Shown here: one piece after another, positions 1-12,200 of the stretch
How the letters are laid out: each line of letters begins with the position of its first letter
Numbering within the stretch: position 1 is the stretch's first letter
Assembly (NCBI GenBank): GCA_030248065.1
Contig: JASAMV010001721.1
Location: forward strand, 124,001 to 188,000
Length of the DNA stretch: 64,000 bases
Source of the DNA: Rhynchonema sp. JSB1_4
Taxonomy: Eukaryota; Nematoda; Chromadorea; Monhysterida; Xyalidae
Direction of reading: 5' to 3'
Notes under the pieces: model-generated
What the model saw: the letters and a program-made list of their open reading frames with translations, nothing else
Told to the model about the DNA's origin: nothing
The model's database searches: none
Position numbers and translations under genes: made by a program

Positions 1-14
1 ACACTTTTGTGCAG

Positions 15-1000
15 GTGAAACGCGACGGCGGCGTGTTCCCGCTGGGCAACATGCGTCTGCCAGATGCCCTGGCAGTAAGCGACATGTTGGTCGTGCTGTT
101 CTGCATCATCAACATCGTCGCCGATGTCATCCGACCCTACGGTATGTTCACACATCTTTGGTTGTGATCATAAAAAGTTGAATCACTTCAATTCACAGAC
201 GCAGTGCTGACAACGCCCACCACCGTTGCCCTGGTCTACATCAGTGGAGCGCTTCTGTCGTCGGTGCTCATCTCGGAGGTCATCCCATTCAAATACTGTA
301 TATTCACTTACCCCATATCCTTCAATCAAATGTTCCATCCGTTACAGGGCCGTCTGATGTTGTTTGGCGTGCCCGGCTTGTTGATGTTCGCCACACACGA
401 ATTCATGGGACTGATGCATCACGGTGCCGAGTTCAACAAGAATCCAGACGACAACAGCACACTGATCATGTCAATGTGCCTAAATCGGGCAAAAGGGTAC
501 GGACAATCATGCAGCCAATCGCTGAATCTGTCACTATTCATTCACTCATTCAATCGCTCATTCATCAATCAATCACTTACACCTTTCAGCACCCAACAGT
601 ACCCGTCGCAAGTGAGTGACTGTGCGCAAACCTACCACTACCTGTACACAACGCTGCGTCTGGTGCTGGCTTATGGCGCAGCAGCGATCGCATTTGTGCA
701 TTTCGTCGAATGGGCGCGACAAGTTGATGACAACGACAAACAGGTCGGTTGACATATTATAAGGAATTGGTTGACACATCTACGCAGCCCTAGTTGACAT
801 CAATCGAGTGACTGGATCGCGACAACCTGACATTATTTCAGGACGAAATGACAAATAGCAAGAATTCGATGACAAGCCAACCCGAACTGGCACACGACCA
901 CGTCTACAAGCTGCCGATCGAGTCAAAAGCGTTGCCAGTTGTCGAATCAAAGAACGACCAGCAGACCAAACAGTGCACGTCGAACCCATGGCTTTGCTGA
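15..1000 (+). CDS. multi-pass membrane protein, C-terminal part (5' end outside window)
   Basis: I do not recognise the family. Exons chain in frame: 15-141, 199-469, 590-743 and 842-1000 (stop TGA 998-1000), giving 236 residues of C-terminal sequence. Hydrophobic stretches suggest about four membrane segments: around LAVSDMLVVLFCIINIVADV, VALVYISGALLSSVLI, LMLFGVPGLLMFATHEF and LVLAYGAAAIAFVHFVEWA. An NST sequon lies in the loop before the last segment. The tail after the last segment is hydrophilic and ends in PWLC. The 120-bp intron 470-589 is a multiple of three and stays open in frame, so a retained form would add about 40 residues; I treat it as an intron because GT and TTTCAG borders fit the phase. 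An upstream acceptor at 12-14 shows that earlier exons lie outside. Confidence 0.7.
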
Positions 1001-3274
1001 ACATCGATATTGGACCATCAAAACAAGGACGTCAAATTTCACATTGTGATTCTGATGAAACGAAAATTTGTGACTCAAAATAATATACGCAGCAAATTTA
1101 AAAGTCAACCAGGCTACACAAGTTTTCTTGACAAAATTCAAATTCTGGTGCAATGCACAGATTGTAAGCTATATTGTAAGCTTCATGAGATCGATTGGCT
1201 GACTGCTCTACATACGGGTTGATTGTGGCACTGATGCATAAATTATTCATCTGATGAGAAAAAATTCCGACCTAAAAGTTTGTTAATTGATTCTTTGCAG
1301 CTTCAAAGTCAATTCGTATTTGCGGGCAAAATGCCAACTGCGTGTCCTCACGAATGCGTACTATGATATGAAGCTCCAGGCATACGACTATAACAAGACT
1401 CATATTAGGACAAAGGAGACCCATTGTCGTGTTACCTTAATTGCCCACTCAACTCCTCCATCAGCACTGGCTGCGCGTTTTACAGCCATTTTGTTCTCTC
1501 GTCCATCGAAAATAGCCGAAGTCCACTCATAAAACTAACGTTTCCGTGCCCGTGGTTGGTGTGGTGTGCTGCGTCAAAACAATAACAACTGTGCTCAGAA
1601 GAAGTACAGTAGCGCATTGACGAAAGCTGAGACGCGGCGCAGTGAGTGACGGAAAAACGATGCCCAAAGTTCACCTAAATCACCTTTGCTTTAGCCGCCT
1701 GCCCAGATAGTTTGTATTCTTTGCGCCTGCGTCAGCAAGACGACTGCCTTTATCAAACTTGGTCATCGGCCTGGTTCGGTTATTGTATGGTGATTTTTGG
1801 GGTTATTTTGTGATTTACTACTGACACTAATTTTAGCCAGACGAAAACTTTTTGTTTCCCAGACAGCTGTCAAAACTGATTAAAGCGACTGTCATTCTGT
1901 AAATCTCGATTATCCAAAATTCAAAAAAGTCCCCGTGCCGAATGCGACCCGGACCGAAGCGGTCACCAGGTTCAGCAGACTTGCTTGGGGCGAATGAATG
2001 CACATAAACGAGGAACGAAGGCACAAAACAACATTTGGCCATATACATACAGTACCTCTTCGTCTTCGCTAATCTGCGTTGCTGCTGTACTCGCTTTTTG
2101 CCAAACTCATCAAAATTACGGACGTGAAAAACTTTGCAGTAAAGGTCGACCAGTCCGCACATTGTAGTACTGTAGTCTCGAATGTAGTGTATATGTAGAT
2201 GGACCGATTGCACTATTTGGTTCAATAAAACACAAAACTTGGCATTTCACGTATGTAGCTTACAGCATGCAACGAAAAATCTAACGTTTTAGCTGACATT
2301 CGCTTTAGCTTTCAATCAACAGGTTACGGTAGCCACACACATGACATCCATAATCAGAAGGAGCAAGCATTTCGATCAAGCTAGTACTTCATCTTCATCT
2401 AAAGAACCAAAGTCCACCTCATTATACTGGTGTACCCCAGCAGCCAGCCAAGTAAACCTTCACATACCACTGTGAGGTGAGCCCAAAGACCAGTTGTGTA
2501 CACCACCGACCGCACAGCTGCCTTTGCGCGCCAGATATCTTGCTTTTATATTTTATTGTGGGGCCGCAACTCAAGCTCGCCCGTTCCACATTACATTTTC
2601 TATGAAGGATGGAATTTGGGACGAAAAACGCTCCTTTGGTTGTGTCTTACGTGTGAAACTGTGTCCCAACCTAAAGTTTCGCAGTTTCTGGCCTACCCTA
2701 ATCCAACAAGGCATGTTGTTGTAAACAATCTGCGCAGTTGTTGTTTATCATCCGCAGATTTGCGTTTGCCCGCTCTTATTCGGTTGCCCAGGTTGTCAAT
2801 TATTAATCCCGTCTGGTTTTCATAATTTATATACCGGGTGTACATCATGTGCCAGAAATCGGGTAGCATTCAGGAAGGCTAAAAAACCTTTAAGTCCTGT
2901 CATCTTCAGTTGGGTCGCCCGCGCCAGTGACGCCCCCCCTGGCTTGCATTTCTGAGTCACACATGACTACTTTTGTGATTATTCACTGTTGCGGAGTCAA
3001 AATGTATGCCACCATGGTGAAATAATTGGCTGACGCATTCCGGAACATAATATACCCAAATGCTCAATCACAGATGTTTTACAAATCATAGAGCATTGGT
3101 ATTCTAACTCGGTAAATGCTATCAATGTGGTACTCAGACCAATTCAGTTCAAATCTGCTGCTGTCCCCTGCCGGATATTGTAAAATGCTCAAATGAATGC
3201 ATTTACAAGTGACTGTTGACAAAGTTCAAAACAAAAAGGAAAGAAGGCTAAATGAATAATAAGTCCATCTGAAA
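1001..3274. other. intergenic, no gene supported
   Basis: No open frame here has splice-consistent neighbours or a recognisable family. An AATAAA at 2224-2229 on the plus strand could be a poly(A) signal, but it lies 1.2 kb past the preceding stop. Short open frames near 1833-2225 and 2494-2825 look like chance. Confidence 0.5.
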
Positions 3275-6200
3275 ATGCTGAAGACGCCGGGCACCACCGC
3301 CATGCACAAATGGGCCCGAAAGCTGTCCTCGTCAAGTTTGAGCGCACAGCGTCGACATTCGAAATACAAGCCGACCACCGCTGAAATCAAGAATGAACAA
3401 GAGCTGTTGCAAAAGTGAGCGACGACGTTTTTGGAAAAAATAGGGCAAAATTTTGTGTTTTTTTCGCAAAAAAAATCGATTTTTTCAGGTATTACGAGGA
3501 AGAGGATGAGTTTTTATCCGAAATCGATCAAATTCGCCAGTCGATTACTTCGCCGGACAGCGCCGCCACATCAGCTATGGTCAGTGCAAGTGAAAATTCT
3601 TTGTATGTTGTGTGGTTAGTTGTTTGAAACATCAGCGTGTCACAGTTCACAGACCTGCCTGATTGTTACCGACTGGCACAATTGGCAATAGTCACCAGTC
3701 ACCCCAATGTCTAGATAGGTGGGGCAGCACAGTCCGTCTTGATTTCACAAACGTGCGTTGCCAGTGCACGAGATGCACGAGATAGAAACACCGAAACACG
3801 AAAGCCAGTGATTCAAATTCTGCCTTGTTATTTCAGGGTATGGCTAGTCTGGGAGAGGACGAGCTGGATGCCGAAGGTCAGAATCAGATGGCCAAACGTT
3901 TGGTGCGACTGCAACAACGCAAGCAGCACTTGCTGCGCACGATCACTGGTGAATGCATCAGTCCACATACGGATCTGTTGGGTTGGTCCAGGCAGGGGAT
4001 GGCGTTGTTCATGTTTGTCTCGTTCTGGTGTTGTTTGGAGGACATGTGAAACATCACAGTCAAGATGACGGGTTCTCTTCAGCACTGTCTCGTGGTTTCT
4101 GTCCCTGTTGTCGCCGCCTGGCTTGTGGTCCAAATCTGTGCGTCCTTATCTGAAAGATTTTTTTTCTTGGCACATGATCGGGACATGGCAGTTTTGATCA
4201 CTATGAAGAGTAGTCCCTATGTATAGAGGTCATCAGCGGTCCCTTCGGTTGGATCGGCAACCAAGCTTATCGACGCCACATCTTTGTGGGTTTTGGCGCC
4301 TGTGGCTGCATGAAGCGCATTTTCATCACCTCCGAAAGGTCAGAGCGTGTATTATGTATGTAGGTATGTAGCTGGCCACCCAGACCGTACTTTTCGTAGA
4401 GTGCAATCCTTCCATTTTCAGGCTCATTCTGTCATCTGATGAACTACGTGGTGCATTTGCGTCGGGAGAATCGTCACTTGCGCAAACAGGTGGCGTGTTT
4501 GGTGGAAATGCGCAAGATTGAACAACTCAAAAATGAATTGCTTCATTCCAACTGCACCTGCCGCTCGTCGCACGCTGCCGTCGACGCACCCAGTGACCCG
4601 ATCGCTGGTAGTATGATGGTAAGGCGGTTGGTTGGCTGATGTTTCACCACAGCAACTATATTATGCTTCCCATTTGGTGGTAGGATCGGATCAGATCTTT
4701 TTCGACCTTTATGTCAACAACTGCTGTACCTACTACCTAATATGTGCCTAAAAATTATTCCGTCGCAAAGAAACAACTTTCGGTGGTCGAAGGGAAAACT
4801 TCCTGCACAAAACATTTAAAAATGTCATCCAAGATAAAAAAAGTCCCGTGACCAATACATTCAACCCGATCACCAATAATGAAACAGCAGCCAGTCTTGC
4901 TCTTTGACTGGTTTGTCCTGTTTTCGAGGACGGACGGAGCACCAGGACATCATCAGTGCCAATATACCAGACGGTCACAAATTGTCTTTATCCGCAGCAG
5001 GGCAGCAGCACGGCAGGAGTTGGCGGTGGTGCATCACCAACCAAGCAACAACAGTCAAGAAGTGACGCACGACAAATCACGCCAGTTGCGCTGGCCTCCG
5101 TTGCTGTCGACAAGAAACAACAACAACAACAAAGCAGCATTAAGAACAACAACACCAATGCAGAATCAATTAAGAAGGGTGATGACCAATCAAACAGGGA
5201 CGTCGTCAGTACAGTTGCACAACGCACCACAGCCGCTGTGACTCTCACAACTGCAAGGTAAGAATATGCATCAACAAACTTTTGCAATTTTTTCCAAGAA
5301 ACAATTTGCGCACACGTTCTTGGCTGACTTTCGACCTAACGGTCCAATGTGAACCGTGCAATAACAAGCTAATCAATCACTCACACTAAATGGGAATCTC
5401 CATATATGCTGGTGCGGGTGTAGGAGCCAGCAATTCACCATTTGGAGACTAGCGGGTGCCTTGGCAATGACTCATTCGTGACATGATGTTTTTGTTTGTT
5501 TCTCGGGTGCAGATGTTGCACTACGGGTCACCAAACGGTGTATTACCGTCAGTTATAATGTGTTGCTTCCGTTGCTTTAGTGAATAAACAAAGACAGAAT
5601 GCACAATTACTGCGCTTTTTTCTGCTTTCTTGGCCGTCGGTAGGTGGAAATGCAGCCAGACTGCGTTGAACTTTGTGCGCGGGACTTCGATTACGTAATA
5701 GGTTGTTGGCTCAGCGCTTTGTTTCACAGTTTCTGCTGATGTGCCTTGTACCCTTTTCTGGTTTCCCATACTGTTTTTGTGGTTGTGTGAACCCAAACTC
5801 AACACAAACGCTGTGCACACAAAATACATACTTCAAACTTCACATACTATACGTACCAAAAAGTGTCGCGTTGTGCTATGGTCCGCCACTGCAAGAATTT
5901 ACCGTGTATCTGACCCGTCTTTTCTATTCTTTGGCCGCTTTTGAAAAATTACTCGCATAATATGACTTATATGAGAGAGAAAAGAAGCGAAAAGGAACGT
6001 CACAATCTCTTCCTATATGTGCTCTTTTTGCTATATGTTGCACGGCATAAGGAACGTACCGGCTTTTGTCCAACGCCAAATTACCACAAAACCCTCCACC
6101 CACGCCTACACCAACCCTCTGTCCGCCACGCTCGAACCAGTCTACAGCTTTTCGATGTTCGAAATCACGACAGTACGAAGCAACGAAAAAATGTATTATT

Positions 6201-9200
6201 TTTTGCTTCCGACATTTGGTGACAGTTGTCTTGTGAGTATACTTGTTAAAATACCACGATCGCTTTGAAAGCTTCATCTGGTTCCGAGACACGGGTCTGA
6301 TTGAGGTCTATGCATAAGTCTAAATTGAGCACAACTTGCTGGGCCTGAATCGGTTGGACTTAAATTTTCGGGCCCGAAAAGCGTGGGCAGGCAACTTTGC
6401 AGACTTCAAATCGATAAGTGTTCGCTGAACAAGGCGATAAACTACCGAGCTGAAAAACTGTGCTGTCCAATGTCGGACCAAGCCAACAGTTCTTTGATTG
6501 ATGATTATGTATTCAAACAACAAATTGTGTAACGTTATTTTTTAGAGCCTTACTTTTTATCCCCGATTTTTATAATGACATGATCGATACTAAAACTCTT
6601 TCGGTCAATGTAGAATATTCACAATATGTAGCTGGTGTCAACCCTGGGGAACAAACTGTGGGTCACATTGGTACCTTCATTCTAAAGACTCTCCATAATG
6701 TGAGCGCCTGCCATCAGCTTTGCCAGCACATTTCAGCAGCACGGCAATGAATAATCGTCCAGCTGGCGGCAATCAACCGAAACAAGTGTACACGAAAATC
6801 CCTACGCCAAAAGTGACGCCCGGTCGACTACTGGAGGTGCCGAGGTCGAATCCCACCGAAATACGCGATGGGGCACATGACAGTCTCGCCACACCACCGC
6901 CGCCGACCACACCGACTGAGTTTGCGAGGGTCAGTTGTAGCTGACGATGTCCTGATGCACCGCTCGTCTGTGAAAATAGGACGAAACCGACAAACCTCAC
7001 TGTTGTCACATTATTGGTTGTGGTATCATCGGTTGGTAGTCTGGGAGCTGCAGCTCTGAAGAAGCCATGAATGGAATATTTCATATGCTGAAGTTTTTCT
7101 GCGTTGGGGCCCCTTGTCCCTCGATTTTACGTGCAATTCTCATGAAAACGAAAACATCATACGCAAAACTCTTAGATCAGAGATTCGCGTTGCGAAGGTT
7201 TCACACCAACTGAAATTTGACATATATACTTCTGTGTTCAGCCGTCAATGAATCGCGGCGGCTGCTCAGCTGATGTTTCATCGTCGTCCAGCTACGCACC
7301 GATCACACCGCGATCACGATATGGATTCGGATCGAAGTTTGCCGGACTCAAGAAACAACTCTCGTTGCACCAACGTGAACCACCGAGTGATTCGGAGCAT
7401 GAACAGTCCGACCAGGTGTTCTCAGAAGTGAGTTGTGTGAGAATTGCATAATGTACAGTTTACTCACCAGTTGACTTGAAACATTAGTGTGTTGTTTCAC
7501 ACTTGACTAATACATGTAAGCCCCGCAAAATGCAAAAATTCGGTCATTTCTCCAGGTGTCCCTGCCCACATGCCATGTTGGCAGCAGCAAGTCCCATCGT
7601 GCTGGTGTGGCCTATCGCCGTGTGCAACAGGGCACGAGCACACATCCACAACAAAGTGTGCTACCTGAAGAGACTGATGATCAACAGCATCAACCACAAC
7701 GGCCGACTTCGAGGCAACAACAAGTGAGTTGGCTTGGGTGATGTTTCATAAAAGCATCGCTGCAGGATTGGCCCCCGGGGCTTGTAAGCCTGTGTGGCAC
7801 TGATGAAACACAAAATGTCAACTCTGATAGACATAAATAATATCCCAAACATGCCACTATAAAGAACCAAGGCTGTATACAAAAAATCGCATGTCCCAGA
7901 CGTGCCAATCGCCCACCTCCACTCACTCGAGTATCCTTGGCCGGCTGGGTGGTTTGGGTCGCCGACTAACTGCGTCCATGTCTCGGTCGGAATACGCCGA
8001 ACGTCGCGCAGCCACGTTCGATGCACCGCCCTCGACTGAGACCACAAACACAAATACAATGACTGGTGAGTTATATGATCTGAAACTGGACGAGACGTTG
8101 TTTTCCGGTCGTTTGGTTTTTGCTTCAGTTGAGCTTTGAGCTTGTTATCGCTCTTGTGATTCATCGTCCAAGCTCTAATAACTAAACCGCGTAGACCATT
8201 TATGTCGCTGTACAAAGAGGGTCGACTACATGTATGTATGCACTTGGCAGGTTCCGTCACGCACGACTCCGAGTCAACCGCAGTGGTGACTGATCACGTG
8301 ACCGTGACGGGCGTGATGAAACGCGCATTCCTGAAAAGAAGAAAACGAAAAATATCCGAATCTGATTCAATAGCGTCGTCAGAGACGAGCAGCAAACCGT
8401 ACAAATTGGTCGACTTGCCCGATAGTTCTGGTTGGTGATCAGTGATGAATGCCACTCCTATACTGCTATCATGCCCATCTGTGTAGTACGATTTAACCAG
8501 ACATAAACTACCATAAAGCGATATATTGGTGATTGATGATATTGTGATACCTAATATATTTCGAGATTTACTGACACTTCTCACACCAGACTGTCGATTA
8601 CGGGGACATACAGGGTGACCCAAAAAGTACACCCTGTCGTCAGCAATGTTGATCTCGGCCGTGGTACATTGTGCGAACAACCGTCCTGCACAAAACTTTG
8701 CCCATAGCATACGATAAAGCACTTGACCATACCAAATTTTAACACAAAAACTAAATCCCCTCTGTTTTAGAACACAATATTAAAAGTGTCTCCACGAGAT
8801 GTAGCCCACGAAAGGGTTTCCGTACTTGTTGGGCCACACTGTAGGTAATTGTCTGGGAACTACTTCACGCTGGTCAAAGTGAGTGGGATTCGTGAACAAC
8901 GAAATATCGTTGATACAAGGAACCACGTGACCCACAACCGGGCCGATCACCAAGGTTGACATCGGCGAACCTCTTTAGCTGGAGTTATACTTGTCCATTT
9001 TGAGCTTGCGGACAATGAGGACAAATTTTTGAATTTCAAATTGTTGTTTGAATCATATTTTGTGGTAAAGTTGAGGCACTAATTTCGACCAGCGTAAAAG
9101 TTGTTCATTTGATGCAGGAGAACAACTTTCACGCTGGTCGAAATTAGTGCCTCAACTCTACCACAAAATATGATTCAAACAAAAATTTGTCCTCATTGTC

Positions 9201-12200
9201 TACAAGCCCAAAATGGACAGGTGTATAACTCTAGCCTTATACAGTATCACGCCCGCATCGTCACGTCACTGAGTCCAGCGTTTGCCAAACCCTTCCTAAC
9301 GACGCAGGCGGCCAATCCAAGTCCCCAACTGAGCGTACGAGCGCACTGATCGCCGCGATGCAAGGCTCGCTCACACCAGACTACCTGCGCAAGATGCAGG
9401 ATTGGCAGCAGAAACGCAGCAGGAAGAGCACGGGCGCACCATCGGCCCCGACGGCGATCGGCGCGATGAAACGTGATGGGACGGTGAAAACTGGTATATT
9501 TAATGCCTCATTTGGTGCGGAAAGAGTTCGCTGTTTGCTCACTCTCTTGTTGTCATCATCGAGCCTTGCCGAATTCGAGAATTACAATGTCCTTACAACT
9601 TCTCCGTGCTGGAAACTCGCCACGTGACACCTTCAGGCGCTATTCGGTTCGATTATATAACCCTGATTTAAGATGCTTTGGGGACTTTTATATATACATG
9701 TATATTTATATATACATGTATAGTGTTTCCGTTTTATAACAGTCCAGAGGCGGTACACAGAAAATGTTTCAACGCCTTGAAAACAGCAGTCATCGTCGTG
9801 GATGATAACCAACAGGTCGACAACGTGGCTCGAAACATGCGTGTTCTTTGATGGCTGCTGTTGCGATGAAACATTTGCTGTATACTTTGTTTGGACCGAG
9901 AATAAAATGAAAGACTATATATACATGTATACATGTATATTAATAATGCGTAATCTCTGTTATGTACAGACGTTGACCTTTAACAGAGTTGGATGCAAAT
10001 CAATGATATAACATTCACCAGTTTATCATGACCAAGCCTTTTCATCAATCGAGCATGATATAGTTCAGTTAAGAGATGAATCACAACAATTTCGATCATA
10101 AAGTATCGCCCAGGTGACATGAATGAATCGGTATGTCCACAGGCACGCATATGTTTGCATCACTGAGTCATTAAACTGCCGGTGAATTCACATTCGAATT
10201 CTCTGCCACACAGCGTGAATTCGAGTCTGGTGCTTGTAGAAGTGTCTCCATTCCTTCGTGTGATCTTGATCGGATCATTCAGAGTTCCGGCGCCGAATTC
10301 GGCCGGCAGAATATTGTGAAGAGCATAGTTGGACACCTGTGTCATCGAAACGGTCATTGGGTTTGATTCTAGCTCAATGGTGAAATTTGAGGCACTTTCT
10401 TGTGGACAGTCCAGTCCCAGTATGAATTTTCGTCGTTTCGGTGCCGTCGCGGTGTGTAGTGGCGTGAAACATCGCAGAACGTCGATGAAGTGTGACAGTT
10501 TCAGGTCGATGGAGGTCGGTGGGGAAATGGTGAGGGATGACAATTTCGGGCATCGTTCCAGATTCAGATGTTGACAGAGAGCCAGCAAATGTTGAACTGG
10601 GAAGTCGGTGCTGTATTCCAAACCGAGATAATAGTCTTCTGGACCGATTGTGAGGATCTCCAGATGTTTCAACGAATTGATGTTGTTGACCTGTAGCAGT
10701 AACGGGGCCTCATAGATTCTCTGTCCGGTTGTGGTGTTGAATTTGGTCGTGAGCGCGATGCCGAGACGTTTCAGATGGCCTTTGTTGTTGTTGATGATGG
10801 CAATTAGCAATTCATTCCATCGCTCTTCGCTCTGTTCGAATTCCAGTGATCCGGACGGCGAATGGGGCATGCGATATTCACTGATTGACAATGGTTGACT
10901 GTGGCTGGCCAGTGTCAACAACACGGTCGGCAGCAGATGGAAATAGGGGAGAACGAGTTTGTTGAGACGTTTAGCGTGATTGGATAGCAGATTGGTCAGC
11001 GCGCGACGGAGCCTGTTCATTTGATCGTGATGCTGATTGTCGTTCAAGTAGCCGATCATCAAATCGACACGTGGCACTTGACTGAACGTGGTGAACAGCA
11101 GACGATCGAATTTGTCGAGCTCATTGACTTCACGCGATTGATCGGAGTTTCGCTTAACTGTAAATGCAGTCTTCGTAGTGGAACTCTCGATACGGTATAT
11201 GTTTTTGACGCTATATGTATGTACATAGGTACTTTTGTGTCCATCTACAGGGTGGCCCATATAAAGTCTCGCAACACTTTTGTTTGGCCTTTATCTGCAA
11301 TGCTGGCAAACGTCGACGTGATTTCGAAGCCAATCGAAAGACATTCGCCAACTTTTTTCTAACACCCAATGGCTAGTATTCCGTATCTTTTCGGTCCAGC
11401 GTACTTTTAGGTCCACAGTACTTTTCGGTCCATGTCAGCTTTTGGTCCAGGTGCTTTTCGGACCACAAACATTTCGGTCCAGGTACTTTTCGGACCAGGT
11501 ACGATTCGGTCCAGGTACATTTCGGTTCACGAACCTTTCGGTCCAGGTTCGTTTCGGTCCATATACTTTTCGTCCACCCCAATTATTTGAGTCCCTGGTT
11601 CAAAATGCGCTGCAAATGAAAAGTACATCGATAATCAGTACCGCATGACCAAAAAATCCCTTTCCATAATAAAGGGCCACCGGGTGCATTACCCATGCGC
11701 GCCCCAGCTCGTTGCTTATGTTGCCTCGTTGAAACATCAAGCTTGTATGGCTTGTTTAGGGATGGGCTGAGGCGTACACTTGTCGTCAGGCTTAGGCTTA
11801 AGCTTACACTGAGTGTATTGATACGTTTGAGATGGCGTGAGGGGGATGAGGTTTAGAAACCCCCACAAGCCTAAGCCTCACGACAAGTGTACGCCTAAGC
11901 CTGTCCCTGAACAAGCCATGCAAGCTTGATGTTTCAACGAGACAACATAAGCAACGAGCTGGGGCGCGCATGGGTAATGCATCTGCGGCCCTTTACTATG
12001 GAAAGGGATTTTCTTGGTCATGCGGTACTGATTATCGATGTACTTTTCATTTGCAGCGCATTTTGAACCAGGGACTCAAATAATTGGGGTGGACCGAAAA
12101 GTACATGGACCGAAACGAACCTAGACCGAAAGGTTCGTGGACCGAAATGTGCATGGACCGAATGGTACCTGGTCCGAAAAGCACCTGGACCGAAATGTTT

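Noticed and set aside
4228..4339. Possible extra exon (VISGPFGWIGN frame) in the coiled-coil gene
   Set aside because: Neither the incoming nor the outgoing phase fits the neighbouring exons.
7661..8260. 199-codon open frame on minus
   Set aside because: Antisense to exons 8-10 of the coiled-coil gene; composition is that of a shadow frame.
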